The position numbers and the translations under genes were made by a program. Under the pieces are notes generated by a model that saw only the letters and a program-made list of their open reading frames with translations, was not told the origin of the DNA and made no database searches. A stretch of 64,000 nucleotides of DNA from Pseudomonas fragi (GTDB lineage: Bacteria; Pseudomonadota; Gammaproteobacteria; Pseudomonadales; Pseudomonadaceae). Below are positions 9,501-18,676 of this stretch, one piece after another (positions within the stretch are counted from its first letter, which is position 1; every line of letters starts with the position of its first letter). The stretch lies in assembly GCF_025426255.1 (NCBI RefSeq), contig NZ_CP104861.1:2604001-2668000 (forward strand), in the 5' to 3' direction.

Positions 9501-10080
9501 GAAACAGCAGGTCGGCCAGGGTTTGGCGCAGACCGACGTTGCCGGGGTACTGTTTGTCCAGGACCTGCAACTGCTCGATGACCTTGGGGTGCTGGCCCGG
9601 GATGTTGCTGCGGATGCGCAGGTATTCCAGGGCCGTGGCGAAATCCGGCGGGTCATTGCCGAACAGCTTTTCGAAAATCGCCGCCGCTTCATCCGGTCGG
9701 CCGGCAGCGGCGTACAGCCGTGCCTGTTGCAAGTCCTTCTGGCTTTGCGGGTCTTGCAGCTTCATCAGGCTCTGCGCTTGACGTAGCGCCGCAGAGTTTG
9801 GGGCAATGCTTTGCAACTTGGCCAGACGCTGGTTGGCCAGTTCAGGATTCTTGTCCAGCAAGGCCTGGCGAATCGAAGCCATCAGCGCTTGCGGGTTGTT
9901 CGGTGCGATCAGTTGCAACCGCGCCAGTGAGTCACGCACCAGGTCTTCGCGGTACATCGCTTCGCCGATCCGCACCTGCTCCAGTAGCCACTGCTGCTGT
10001 TCCTGCACGGTGTTCGGTTGGGCAATGGCGGCAGAGGACAACCCGCTGAACAGAAGCGCCCATGTTGTTATTTTTGGCAT
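6550..10080 (-). CDS. bcsC: cellulose synthase outer-membrane subunit BcsC
   Basis: About 1176 aa. A signal peptide (ending near AIAQ) is followed by roughly 800 residues of tandem TPR helices rich in A/L/Q. A C-terminal beta-barrel (BCSC_C, roughly the last 330 residues) then ends in the aromatic YLRYTF...PLIPYADFR. BcsC guides the glucan through the periplasm and outer membrane. The ATG at 10080 overlaps the bcsZ stop by 13 nt. A GTG 12 nt upstream is possible, but neither has a strong ribosome site, which suits translational coupling. Last gene of the bcs operon. Confidence 0.93.
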   Translation of the reverse strand: MPKITTWALLFSGLSSAAIAQPNTVQEQQQWLLEQVRIGEAMYREDLVRDSLARLQLIAPNNPQALMASIRQALLDKNPELANQRLAKLQSIAPNSAALRQAQSLMKLQDPQSQKDLQQARLYAAAGRPDEAAAIFEKLFGNDPPDFATALEYLRIRSNIPGQHPKVIEQLQVLDKQYPGNVGLRQTLADLLFRENRAPEALAVLQQLSTDPLASNAAAEREYIYLNTLPVNGSTARAWQSFVGRYPSSPLIGEASKNLQQQQHLLGDPAWIAGAQGKQMIDQSRNPVAAEGLLRRALKQYPEDPTLYGALGMALFRQGRYAESSANFATARTKDQDTSNISKWQDLMDASRYRMLLSQGDKALEQNNLAVARKAYTQARKAKASDADPVIGLANIALAEHNDIQAEALLLQARRLEPGNGGAVRALVRLYSAQSPQKAKDFLNSLPPSSQKDFAGLRQSMALDELNQQADAAAARKDWPQVVALLSKIRELTPDEPWLTYRLANAQREINQPGAADDSFKQLIRRQGQNPEALYAYALYLSGTDRDASALSVLEQLPKTQWTDSMRELDTRLQRNVLVARADSLRAAGQEPQAIALLMKNPDNDDLMTVAGWAQERGDFTQAQNLYAQVLRKQPGNTDARLGQIETLIASQQLPPARQQLAQFQPAPGTVLTPSQQRRVANAWVAVGEPDKAQAIYAQLLKSPQADPLMYRDAARLIAVKQPQQALDYYAKSMAAAGLLAPEQANPRDNRAMTMASREKDDDQWLASSLRSDVDELYQRQNPTVHLYTDYGWRSDKASAGTSDTDTRTTILQLDLPIADGTGFVRAEQLSMDAGQFKADPDGLVRENYGTCAVAVNRKGTSGPNFSGCDDRTQSANGTMMAAGWKNEVWNVDIGRTPDTFKVPNWLGGVAYSSKIASVGWTLTGSRRPLSNSILSYAGATDPNTGVTWGGVTSNGLTLSLSHDEGGVDGVWASLGQHWLRGKNVEDNHKSTAMAGYYYRLVERADERMRTGLTLMYWGYDKDLSEYTLGQGGYYSPQKYYSIGVPLNYAFRTPNWSVSLESSVSWSYSKSDANDLYPLSGLNDKILQVVDQEGYKLADPLGQTSGGSSTGIGYRLQGLVERRLTDNLVLGGGLLYQHSESYAPSRAMLYLRYTFDTWQGNLPMPVQPLIPYADFR

Positions 10081-11180
10081 GTGTTGGCCCACGCTGGTAA
10101 AAGCTGTCCATCCTTGTCAAAGCGATAGCGTTGTTCATCCCAGCCTTGGCCAAACATCAGCAGTGACTGGTTGTAATAAGCATCGGCCGCAGGCGGTTGC
10201 TGTTGTACATGTGCCTGTTGTACTGCCAGCGCAGGGGAATCGAGACTGGCCAGCAGTGGCAGCATTGCAGCAGAAAACCCCACTGGGGCCTTGCCGGTGT
10301 ACTTGCCAGTCAGGGCATTAACGCTTTCTGGCACATAACCCAGGGTCTGGGTGAGGCTGGCCATGGGCGCAAAGTGCTGTTGCAGGGTTTGGCGGTTGGC
10401 CGCGTCCTGAGCCAGCATGCCGACCCACAAATAGACCCGAATTGCATCGTAGTCCCCGAGCGAGCCGTCCTTGGGGTCGGGAGCCCAGCCGCCACCGGCC
10501 TTCCACAACAGCCAGTCAGGCGCAAAACCCTTGGGTGAGCCTTCGATCAGCATGCGCTGTTGATTACGCGCCAATTCCGCCCAGACCGGAGAGATGCGGG
10601 CAAACCGTGCCAGCAGTTGTGGCGGCAAATAGCTGGGGTTCAGGCGCCAGCCTTGGGGGCTGTCAAAACCGACATCCCCCGGCAACAGCATCAGGCCCAG
10701 GCCGGGCATCTTGCGCAGACTTTGCGCGGCAGTGCGCCAGAGCATGTTTTGCCCCAGCGCCACGTACTGCGGCCACTGCCACAGGCGTCCTGCTTCAAGC
10801 AAGCTATAGGCGATCCACAGATCGGCATCACTGGCATTGTTAGTGTCCAGGATTTGCCACTTGCCGTTTTTGGCACGCCCCCATTGCCACGCCGGCAAAT
10901 GGTCCTCAAGGCTGCCGCTGGCCAGATTATTACGGCTCCAGTTGAGAATGCTGGCGAAGCTTTTCCTGTCGTTGCCGAGCAGGGCGAAAAACAGCCCGTA
11001 ACTTTGGCCCTCGGAGGTGGTGATCATCTGCTCCGAGGAGCCATCAATGATGCGTCCATCGTTGCTCATCATGGCTTTTTTGTAACTGTCCCAGGCGGGC
11101 CAGTTACAGGATGCTGCACTCGCCACCAGAGGAGCGCAGCCTAGGGTCAGAGTCAGGGCGAGTGCCGCCAATCGTTGCAT
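10068..11180 (-). CDS. bcsZ: periplasmic endo-beta-1,4-glucanase BcsZ (GH8)
   Basis: A 370-aa glycosyl hydrolase family 8 cellulase with signal peptide (MQRLAALALTLTLGC...ASA). The mature start CNWPAWDSYKKAMMSNDGR and the catalytic region SEGQSYGLFFALLG (general acid Glu), then NASDADLWIAYSLLEAGRLW, fit BcsZ. It trims cellulose in the periplasm and is needed for normal export. The ATG at 11180 is chosen. The overlapping ATG at 11192 lies 1 nt from its AAGG, but that same AAGGA suits 11180 less than ideally (about 11 nt), so either is possible. Confidence 0.92.
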   Translation of the reverse strand: MQRLAALALTLTLGCAPLVASAASCNWPAWDSYKKAMMSNDGRIIDGSSEQMITTSEGQSYGLFFALLGNDRKSFASILNWSRNNLASGSLEDHLPAWQWGRAKNGKWQILDTNNASDADLWIAYSLLEAGRLWQWPQYVALGQNMLWRTAAQSLRKMPGLGLMLLPGDVGFDSPQGWRLNPSYLPPQLLARFARISPVWAELARNQQRMLIEGSPKGFAPDWLLWKAGGGWAPDPKDGSLGDYDAIRVYLWVGMLAQDAANRQTLQQHFAPMASLTQTLGYVPESVNALTGKYTGKAPVGFSAAMLPLLASLDSPALAVQQAHVQQQPPAADAYYNQSLLMFGQGWDEQRYRFDKDGQLLPAWANTCQK

Positions 11181-11184
11181 GGCT

Positions 11185-13512
11185 TCAGTCATCCTTGTGC
11201 AGGCGGCGGTTGGCCGCCCAGCTGAGGGCACGCCACAACAGGAATGCACTGAGCACCACGCTGATCACCGCCAGTACTGCCAGCAACACCGGGTGTTCAG
11301 ACAGCTGATACCACAGCAGCAGATACCACGGCAGGTTGCCGACGAAGTACTGGTCACCGACCAGTTGGCTGTAAACCCCACTGCTGCGGATCAAGGCCAC
11401 CGAGCCCGCAACGGCGTCCATCTTGCCGCTGTCGCCCAAGGCCTCGCGCAGCAGGCTGTAGTCGGCATCGTCATTGCCCAGCAGTGCCACGATACTGCGC
11501 TGGTTGTGAGACGGCGACTGCATGCCCAGAATTGCCGCAATCGGTGCTTGTGCTGTCACTTCGACCCGGTTGGCCGGCATGTTGCGACCGTCAGTTGAGG
11601 GGCCGCGGCGATTACTGGCATCGATGCCGGAAGTGCCGTAAGGCTGTACCAACATGTCGCGCTGGCGCTGCAACAACAGGGTCAAGTCCGGGTTGTCGCG
11701 CATATCGGGGGCCATTTCGCCCAACAACAGCAGGTCGGCATCTTCCTTGGATGCGGCTTGCCAGTCATTGCTCAAGCGCACGCCAAAGGCCGGGTAGCCG
11801 GAGCGGGCGGAGATGCTGGCCACGGCTTCCAGCAGGGTGCTGATTTGGGTCGGCGTGGTTTTGCTCGGCACCACCACGATGGATTCCGACATATCGGCCA
11901 TGCGGCTGAACGGGAAGCCGCTACGTGCGAATGCCTTGAGGTCCGGCATGCTGATGTAGTGGTGATAGCCGGACATGTCGATCGTCGAGTCTTCGTCGAT
12001 GATCGCCTGGGTGTTGGCCGGGAGGATGGTCTGGCAGCGATCACGCTGGGCGCTGCCCATGGTGCTGGCGAAGTTGAAGTCGAAACGCAGGCGGTTGCGG
12101 TCGCCAATTTTCAGCGAAGGTACGATCAACTTGTCGTTGACGTTGGCCGTGTCATTGGACAGCACTGCCAGGCGCAGCTCTTCAAGGTTGCTGGTGTCTT
12201 TGCGCAGCAACGGCAGGCTGGTGATGAACTGGTCGTTGAGGCTGATGTTAAGGCGCGAATCATCATTGGCCGATGGCGCGGTGTAGCGGTATTGCGTGCG
12301 CAGCGGAATACCCTGGTTGCGCCACACAAAAAGGTCGGGCGGCAGGTTCACATCCAGGGTGATAGGCCGTGGTTGCAGCCCGCTGACTTGCAGCTGCTGC
12401 GGATAGGAGATCAGCTCGGCAAAGCGCACGGGCCGGTCGGTACGCATCCAGGCCGGGGCGTCATAAGGTTTACGCGGTTGCAGCTCCTGGACCTTATCGA
12501 TGGTCACGCGTGAGCCACGCAGCAGGTTACCACCCAGCGCGAGCGCCTTGGCGGCTGTTGCCAGGTCTTCCTCGTTGCGGCCCATGACCAGCAAAATCTT
12601 GCTGTAAGGCGCATCCGGGTGGTCAATCATCTCGACCACAGGTGCCGTAACGGCCGGGAATTTTTCCAGATCACTCATGAATGCAGGTCGGTGATCGTTG
12701 GTGGCGAACACGACTGTTGGCTGGATTGCATCCTTGTTAGGCACCTTGGGCAGGGTGTCGAACAACACAGGGAAATTTGCTCCGCGCCAGTTGGACTGGC
12801 TACCGAAGTATGACGCCAGGATGGTTGCCGCTTTTTGCTCGCCAAGCGTTGGGTTGGCGGCGAACACAAACGGCAGCTCCAGCGGGCCGTTGTTGCGTGG
12901 ATCGAAGAACGGCAGCGGGAAGAACGCCAGGTCATTTTGCAGGCTCAAGGCCTGTTCTTGCAGAACGATGCCGCTGCCACGGCTGATATTGACCCACAAG
13001 GTGTTGTTGGCCGGATCTTCGCAGATATCGGTGTAGTGACCGATAAACTCCAGGCGTACCCGGTTAAAGTCCGAAATCAGTCGTGGATCAAGAGCCATTT
13101 TCTGCGAGGTTTTGCGCCCCAGCTGGTCTTTCTCGATCGGCAGCACGCCCATCAGCACGTCGTTGAGGTAAACCCGGATATGCGACAGCGTCGGGATCAG
13201 CGCAGGCGAGGGCGTGTATTCCAGTTGCAGGCTGGCATCACTGGCGATTCGGTCGCGACGCAGGCCGAACTCCACTTGCTCGGCGCTGTTGATACCCAGC
13301 AATAGGGTGTCGGAAGCGCGCCCCAGTTGCTCAAAGGTGTAGGTCACCGGCCAACTTGGCAACACCTGGTCCGTGTGCTCGGCCGGTGGTTTTGGCAGTG
13401 CAGTGGATACAGATGAATTGCCGGGTAAAGGCAAGGGGGCCGACATCAGCTGTGAGGCGAAGGTCATCAGCGCGAGGCTGGCGAAGATTACTTTTTTAGT
13501 TATGCGACTCAT
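11185..13512 (-). CDS. bcsB: cellulose synthase periplasmic subunit BcsB
   Basis: A 775-aa inner-membrane-anchored periplasmic protein. It has an N-terminal signal segment (MSRITKKVIFASLALMTFAS), a long carbohydrate-binding and flavodoxin-like body, and a single C-terminal transmembrane helix (LLAVLAVISVVLSAFLL) before a basic tail. BcsB pairs with BcsA, and its C-terminal helix is needed for catalysis. It lies 7 bp downstream of bcsA and abuts bcsZ. Length is close to the E. coli protein (about 780). Confidence 0.93.
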   Translation of the reverse strand: MSRITKKVIFASLALMTFASQLMSAPLPLPGNSSVSTALPKPPAEHTDQVLPSWPVTYTFEQLGRASDTLLLGINSAEQVEFGLRRDRIASDASLQLEYTPSPALIPTLSHIRVYLNDVLMGVLPIEKDQLGRKTSQKMALDPRLISDFNRVRLEFIGHYTDICEDPANNTLWVNISRGSGIVLQEQALSLQNDLAFFPLPFFDPRNNGPLELPFVFAANPTLGEQKAATILASYFGSQSNWRGANFPVLFDTLPKVPNKDAIQPTVVFATNDHRPAFMSDLEKFPAVTAPVVEMIDHPDAPYSKILLVMGRNEEDLATAAKALALGGNLLRGSRVTIDKVQELQPRKPYDAPAWMRTDRPVRFAELISYPQQLQVSGLQPRPITLDVNLPPDLFVWRNQGIPLRTQYRYTAPSANDDSRLNISLNDQFITSLPLLRKDTSNLEELRLAVLSNDTANVNDKLIVPSLKIGDRNRLRFDFNFASTMGSAQRDRCQTILPANTQAIIDEDSTIDMSGYHHYISMPDLKAFARSGFPFSRMADMSESIVVVPSKTTPTQISTLLEAVASISARSGYPAFGVRLSNDWQAASKEDADLLLLGEMAPDMRDNPDLTLLLQRQRDMLVQPYGTSGIDASNRRGPSTDGRNMPANRVEVTAQAPIAAILGMQSPSHNQRSIVALLGNDDADYSLLREALGDSGKMDAVAGSVALIRSSGVYSQLVGDQYFVGNLPWYLLLWYQLSEHPVLLAVLAVISVVLSAFLLWRALSWAANRRLHKDD

Positions 13513-13519
13513 GATCTGC

Positions 13520-16111
13520 TCACTGGCCGGAAGATAAGGGGGTGGGCGCTTTTGGCATGCGCGGCAAAAAGCTGCCCAGCCACTGGAAAACGCGTAAAAA
13601 AGGTCGTGCCATCAGGCGTAGCCAGGCTGGCATGTATTCGTAGAGGCGGTAGTAGCCCTTAACACCAAGGGCGAGAATCTCTTTGAGACTCTGGATCGGC
13701 TTGTCGGCTTCAAATCCGCTGTTGTGATCGAGCCATGCATCGGCGCGGCCAAAGGTGCACTGCACGAACGCAATTTTTTGTTCGGGCGGCAACTGGGCAA
13801 AGCTCAAGCCCATAAACAAATCATGGGAGCGAGTCAGCATGCCGGTGAACACAAACTCTCGGTTGCCGCGCTGAAGAATCAGCGACACCGGTGTACCGAC
13901 AGGCAGTTGTTGCGGCTGGCTGAGTTGCAGGCCGACACCGCCGTCCGAGTAGTCCACCAGCTCACAGGGATAGCTGTGGCCGTCGGCCAACCTGATCGCG
14001 CCTGGCAAACGTGTGAGCACGCGGTGGGTGTGACGCACCTGACGCACTTCAGCTGCAACGGCTACCGCGGCACCGATGATCAGCAGGTTGTAAACCACCC
14101 ACAGCACACTGACCAGCACGGTGAAAATCTCATCCTTGGGCCCGGTAAACAGGCGCCAGACGGCAAACCCCAGACCCAACACGTTGAGCAGCGACAGCAC
14201 CAGGTATGGCTTGGCTGTCTGCCAGTCAAACTGGTTTTCTTCCATCATGCCGCCCTTGGCGGTGACGTTGAACTTGCCCCGCGACGGGCTGAACAAGGCC
14301 ACGGTGGTGGGCCGAGCGATGTACCAGGCCAGTACCGTTTCGTAGACCTCCCCCCAGAATGTCTGGCGATACGCGCCTTGCATTCGCGAGTTGGTCAGGC
14401 TGGCGTGGATCATGTGCGGCAACACGTAGAGCAGAATCATCACGGCCGGGGCATAGATGATGTAGGCGTGCAGCAACAAAAAGGCCAGCGGGGCAGTAAG
14501 GAACACCAGCCGCGGCAAGCCCACCAGAAAGTGCATCATGGCGTTGGTGTAGCAGATGCGCTGGAAGATCGTCAGGCCCTTACCCAGCAACGGGTTGTCG
14601 GTACGGAAAATCTGCACCATGCCTCGCGCCCAACGGATACGCTGACCGATATGCGCCGACAGGCTTTCGGTCGCCAGGCCGGCAGCCTGGGGGATGCGCA
14701 GATAGGCCGAGGTCCAGCCATTACGATGCAGACGCAGGGCAGTGTGGGCATCCTCGGTCACGGTTTCGACCGCAAAGCCACCAATGGAGTCGATTGCGGT
14801 ACGCCGGACGATGGCGCAAGAGCCGCAAAAGAACGCGGCGTTCCACATGTCGTTACCGTCCTGGATCAAGCCGTAAAACAGCTCGCCTTCGTTGGGGCGA
14901 TTGCGGAATGTACCCAGGTTGCGCTCGAACGGATCCGGCGAGAGAAAGTGGTGCGGGGTTTGCACCAGTGCCAGGCTCGGATCACGCAGAAACCAGCCCA
15001 CGGTCAATTGCAGGAAGGAGCGGGCGGGCATGTGGTCGCAGTCGAAAATCGCCACCAGATCGCCATCGATCAACGTCAGGGCATGGTTGAGGTTGCCAGC
15101 CTTGGCGTGGCGGTTGTCGGTACGGGCAATGTAATTGATGCCTACTTCTTCAGCGAACGTCTTGAAGCTTGGACGGTTGCCGTCATCGAGCAAATGGATA
15201 CGCAATTTGTCTTTCGGCCAGTCCAGCCCGAGAGCCGCGTAAACCGTGCCCCGGGTCACCGACAACTCTTCGTTGTAGGTCGGAATCAACAGATCCACCA
15301 CCGGCCATTCATCGGTATCGGGTGGCAGTTGCGCCGGTTGACGGTTCAGTGGCCAGGAGGTCTGCACATAGCCCAGCAGCAAAATCAGCCAGGAGTAGGT
15401 TTCGGCGATCAGCAGGATCAAGCCACACACCAGATCCAGGTTGTCGTTCCAGTTCAGGGTCGAGGTATAGCGCCACCACAGATAACGGCACGAAACAATG
15501 ATCGACAGCACGATCAGCAACAGGGTAGGAAAGCGCCCCGGCATGCGTCGCACCAGCATTGCCAGTACCCACAGCAGTATCACAAACACCAGTTGCGCCA
15601 GGTAACCGAAGGGTTCGGTGATGCACAGCACGATCAACGCCACTGCCAGTGTACCCAGGGCGATGTAAAGCACCTTGCGCGTTGGCCAGCGCATGGTGCT
15701 CCACCAGTGCGAGCCTTTGCTCACTTGCGGGCTGAGGGCCGCGGGTAAATGCTCAAAGGAGTTGGACAGCAGGTTCCATGGCCGTTGCACAATATTGAGT
15801 ACGGCCGACACATACGCGCCAACACGACGTCGGGTACGCTTGCGCCCGATCTGATCCAGATTGGGGGTTCGCACTACCAGCAGCCACAAGGTTTGCACGA
15901 TGTAGCGCAGCGGGTCGCCAATGGTGGAGCGCTTGTTGGCCAGATGCGGGTACAGGCGCCACTGTTGTGCACGCAGGGCTTTCCAGTTGGGTGACTCAAG
16001 GCGCAGGAAAACCCAGCCCAGGGCTTGAATCAGCGCCATGGTGAAGGCAGTAAAGCGGGTGCAGTTTTGCTCACGACGCAAGCGTGTATAGGGAAACCAG
16101 CGCGATATCAT
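13520..16111 (-). CDS. bcsA: cellulose synthase catalytic subunit BcsA (c-di-GMP activated)
   Basis: The family-2 glycosyltransferase that polymerises glucose from UDP-glucose and extrudes it. The 863-aa protein has N-terminal membrane helices, the catalytic D (LLDDGNRPSF), DCDHMP (DxD), the VTEDAH base and QRIRWARGM (QxxRW), then more helices. A C-terminal PilZ domain carries RHTHR and DYSDGG, which bind c-di-GMP. The ATG at 16111 follows GGAGG at ideal spacing and overlaps the bcsQ stop by 4 nt (ATGA). Activity is therefore expected to depend on c-di-GMP. Confidence 0.95.
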   Translation of the reverse strand: MISRWFPYTRLRREQNCTRFTAFTMALIQALGWVFLRLESPNWKALRAQQWRLYPHLANKRSTIGDPLRYIVQTLWLLVVRTPNLDQIGRKRTRRRVGAYVSAVLNIVQRPWNLLSNSFEHLPAALSPQVSKGSHWWSTMRWPTRKVLYIALGTLAVALIVLCITEPFGYLAQLVFVILLWVLAMLVRRMPGRFPTLLLIVLSIIVSCRYLWWRYTSTLNWNDNLDLVCGLILLIAETYSWLILLLGYVQTSWPLNRQPAQLPPDTDEWPVVDLLIPTYNEELSVTRGTVYAALGLDWPKDKLRIHLLDDGNRPSFKTFAEEVGINYIARTDNRHAKAGNLNHALTLIDGDLVAIFDCDHMPARSFLQLTVGWFLRDPSLALVQTPHHFLSPDPFERNLGTFRNRPNEGELFYGLIQDGNDMWNAAFFCGSCAIVRRTAIDSIGGFAVETVTEDAHTALRLHRNGWTSAYLRIPQAAGLATESLSAHIGQRIRWARGMVQIFRTDNPLLGKGLTIFQRICYTNAMMHFLVGLPRLVFLTAPLAFLLLHAYIIYAPAVMILLYVLPHMIHASLTNSRMQGAYRQTFWGEVYETVLAWYIARPTTVALFSPSRGKFNVTAKGGMMEENQFDWQTAKPYLVLSLLNVLGLGFAVWRLFTGPKDEIFTVLVSVLWVVYNLLIIGAAVAVAAEVRQVRHTHRVLTRLPGAIRLADGHSYPCELVDYSDGGVGLQLSQPQQLPVGTPVSLILQRGNREFVFTGMLTRSHDLFMGLSFAQLPPEQKIAFVQCTFGRADAWLDHNSGFEADKPIQSLKEILALGVKGYYRLYEYMPAWLRLMARPFLRVFQWLGSFLPRMPKAPTPLSSGQ

Positions 16112-16830
16112 GCAGGCCTCCGGCCACGCAGCAGGCACCAACTGGCCAGGCTGATAATGTCGTGGGCAATCAGGCTGCCAGGTGCATAGCGACCGGCAGG
16201 CTCGCTTCTGGCCAGGGCTTCACCCATCGCTTCGTCCGCATGCAGGCTCAGGGGTACCAGCGATTGGGTATAGCGATGTTGCCAGATCAGCACCAGATCG
16301 CGCTGTAACTGGCTAGCGGCATCGAAACGGTTAACCAGAAACAACGGCTTTTTCGCCAGTAGCGGCTGCAACAGCACGTGGCAGGCGGCATCGGCATTGA
16401 GCACCATCACTGCAATATCGCAGTGGGGGTTGGCCGCGTGCCCTGGCAAACGCTGCGGCAGATCGAACAGCACCCAGTCAAACGCATCCGCCAGCGCGGC
16501 CTGACGCTGGCTCCAGAGTTGCGGCTGCTCAAGCAGCAGGGCATCCAGGCGGGTGTATTCGGCCGGCTGCACCTGCCCATAAGGCAGCACACAGAGGCCG
16601 GGCTCGACACTCCAGGCGTGTTCATGCCACGGCTGTTGATCCAGCGTCGCCCTGGCCCAGCCTTCGCGCGGGGCCAGGTTGAGGTTGAAATGCAGGCCGA
16701 GGGAGTTCTCCGGGCACATGTCTACCAACAGGACTTTCTGCCCCAGTTCATGCAGTGCATAACCCAGAGCCGCCAGTGTCGAACTGGTGCCCACGCCACC
16801 ACGAACGCCACGCAAACTCATGGCAATCAT
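16108..16830 (-). CDS. bcsQ: BcsQ, ParA/MinD-like cellulose secretion ATPase
   Basis: A 240-aa SIMIBI-class protein. The P-loop region reads GVRGGVGTSS, where ParA and MinD have a lysine before the final T. The same lysine-less GVRGGVGT form is found in enterobacterial BcsQ, so this is a family trait and not damage. VLLVDMCPEN is the switch/Walker A' region. BcsQ supports polar assembly of the cellulose machine together with BcsR and BcsE. The ATG at 16830 overlaps bcsR by 4 nt with AAGGAG upstream. Confidence 0.88.
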   Translation of the reverse strand: MIAMSLRGVRGGVGTSSTLAALGYALHELGQKVLLVDMCPENSLGLHFNLNLAPREGWARATLDQQPWHEHAWSVEPGLCVLPYGQVQPAEYTRLDALLLEQPQLWSQRQAALADAFDWVLFDLPQRLPGHAANPHCDIAVMVLNADAACHVLLQPLLAKKPLFLVNRFDAASQLQRDLVLIWQHRYTQSLVPLSLHADEAMGEALARSEPAGRYAPGSLIAHDIISLASWCLLRGRRPA

Positions 16831-17063
16831 GGGCTTGGCTCCTTGTGTTTTTGCAGGTCAACGGGCAGTTGGTACTGCGCCTCCAGGTAGGCCAGCAACG
16901 GCCACCGTTCGAAAGCCTGCAACAGCTCCATATGGGCCGACACGTCGACATATTCCAGTGCGTGCAACTCCATCATCGATTTGAGGCGCGCGATGTCATC
17001 GGCCCGCTGTCTGCGTGACAGAATATCGGCGCTTATTTGAACCGCTGTGGGTAGGGCAGCCAT
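16827..17063 (-). CDS. bcsR: BcsR-like small regulatory subunit
   Basis: A 78-aa protein with the BcsR core: a charged helix (RRQRADDIARLKSMM), then YVDVSAHMELLQAFERWPLLAYL, which parallels the YADIS...RWPLLA segment of E. coli BcsR. BcsR binds BcsQ and stabilises the synthase. The start at 17063 follows AAGGAG by about 8 nt and overlaps the bcsG end by 31 nt. The C-terminal tail (QLPVDLQKHKEPSP) is longer than in E. coli. Confidence 0.8.
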   Translation of the reverse strand: MAALPTAVQISADILSRRQRADDIARLKSMMELHALEYVDVSAHMELLQAFERWPLLAYLEAQYQLPVDLQKHKEPSP

Positions 17064-18676
17064 CCGCCATTCTCCTTGATTCGCACATAGGGCTTGCCGT
17101 TGTAATCCAGCACAACTGTCCCTGAGTTTTCCGATACTTTCGGGGTTCGCGGCAGGTCGGTGAGCAGTTTCGACCAGTCCACGGTCTGGCCGTTACCCAG
17201 TGCCGGATCGGCATACAGGCGCGCAATGATTTCCGCCACGGCCAGGTAGCTGCTTGGTTCGCCGATGTGTACCGGCTGGGTTTGAGCGTTGTCGCCCATA
17301 TTGATCAGCTTGATACCCACCGGTACATGCGTGATGGAGTCACTCGGGATTTCGCGCATGCCGGCAATCTGCATCCGGTCACCATGCAGCGCCGCACCGT
17401 GCTCGGGCACGATGGCTACCACGACGCGGCGCCCGCTTTTTTGCAGTTCTTTAAGGAACGCATTGAGGTCATCGAGCAGGATCTGTGCACGGCTGCTGTA
17501 GTCAGCCGGTTGGGTGCCGCCATCGGACTGCACCTGGCGGTTGCCGTCGTGCAGGCTGGTGGTGTTGTAGAACAGCGCCATGCTCGGTGTGTCTTCGGCC
17601 AGGCGGTGTTGCCACCACTTGCTCAGCACATCGCGGTCGCGCCAGATCGGCGAGCCATCAAAACCGACGTAGGTCCGTGGCAAGCCTGCCGGCACCACAC
17701 CCAGTGCCGCAGGCGGAAGCTGGCCTTGTTCGCGAACTTCCTGGAGGAAGCCGTCGAATGCCCCGGTGTGGTTAAGCATCAGCTCATTGGAGAAGCCAAG
17801 CTTGCGCAAGTCATCGAACAACAGGCACTGATCTGCCGGTGGTTTGTACAGCTGCGCATGGGAGGTCTGACCGCAACTGGCGCGCAACACACGAATCGCC
17901 GCCGGGCCGCTGTAGGCGGTAGCCGAGTTGAAGTTGTCGAAAATCACGTCCATCTGGCTGAACAGCGAGTTGTCACGCAACCCCACAGCCTCCAGGTCGT
18001 CCCAGGCCATGGAGCAAATATTGATTACCAGCAGGTCGAACGGCTGCGGCTTGACCGCAGGCTCCTTGAATTCGACCTTGCGCGTCGACTCGCTGAGATA
18101 AAACTTGTCCAGATAACCATTGAGCGTTGCGTCGTCGGGCTCGCCCGTACTGCCGGTTTGCCCGGTTGGCGCCTGAGTGCCTGCCATTTGCGGCGCGGCA
18201 GCAGGTGGCAGCAGCCATTGCAGGTTACCCATGCCCAACCAGGCAAAACCCAGCAGGGTGAAGGTGGTCAGGCGTAGCCACTGGCTGAGGAAGATATAAC
18301 CGACGATCAGCAACAACAACATGGCGCACACTTGCCAGTCGATAAAGCGTCCCAGCAACTCGACGATGTAGACGAAAGAAAAGTCCAGAACGCCGGGCTG
18401 TGCCAGCAGGCGGCTGAACGGCGGGAACCAGGTGTCCTGGTAAAAGAGCGCCACAGCCACCGGAATGGCAACCAGCGTACGTACACGGCGCAGTATCGGG
18501 TGGGTAATGGGAATCAGCAGGACCACAGCAAAGATCAGGTTGGGCAATACCTGAAAATTAAGATGGCCTGTCCAGGCCAGCAGGAACTTGGCCAGAAAAT
18601 ACAGGTTCCAGGCCCCCAGGCCGCGCCATGCCCCGGCAATTTTTTGTGCCGCGGCATCGGATTTATACAGACTCAT
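17033..18676 (-). CDS. bcsG: cellulose phosphoethanolamine transferase BcsG
   Basis: A 547-aa inner-membrane enzyme that transfers phosphoethanolamine from phosphatidylethanolamine to cellulose. Four or five N-terminal helices (residues about 20-170) precede a periplasmic alkaline-phosphatase-like domain. The nucleophile region SATAYSGPAAIR carries the serine equivalent to E. coli Ser278, followed by RASCGQTSH; VPEHGAALHGDR contains metal ligands. Its presence indicates that the strain makes pEtN-cellulose, unlike the acetylated cellulose of wss-type pseudomonads. It overlaps bcsF by 14 nt. Confidence 0.93.
   Translation of the reverse strand: MSLYKSDAAAQKIAGAWRGLGAWNLYFLAKFLLAWTGHLNFQVLPNLIFAVVLLIPITHPILRRVRTLVAIPVAVALFYQDTWFPPFSRLLAQPGVLDFSFVYIVELLGRFIDWQVCAMLLLLIVGYIFLSQWLRLTTFTLLGFAWLGMGNLQWLLPPAAAPQMAGTQAPTGQTGSTGEPDDATLNGYLDKFYLSESTRKVEFKEPAVKPQPFDLLVINICSMAWDDLEAVGLRDNSLFSQMDVIFDNFNSATAYSGPAAIRVLRASCGQTSHAQLYKPPADQCLLFDDLRKLGFSNELMLNHTGAFDGFLQEVREQGQLPPAALGVVPAGLPRTYVGFDGSPIWRDRDVLSKWWQHRLAEDTPSMALFYNTTSLHDGNRQVQSDGGTQPADYSSRAQILLDDLNAFLKELQKSGRRVVVAIVPEHGAALHGDRMQIAGMREIPSDSITHVPVGIKLINMGDNAQTQPVHIGEPSSYLAVAEIIARLYADPALGNGQTVDWSKLLTDLPRTPKVSENSGTVVLDYNGKPYVRIKENGGWLPYPQRFK

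Noticed and set aside
13724..15748. 674-codon open frame antisense to bcsA
   Set aside because: It is a shadow of bcsA, caused by GC-rich third positions. The product is rich in Q/H/R/G with no domain, while the opposite strand encodes a complete cellulose synthase.
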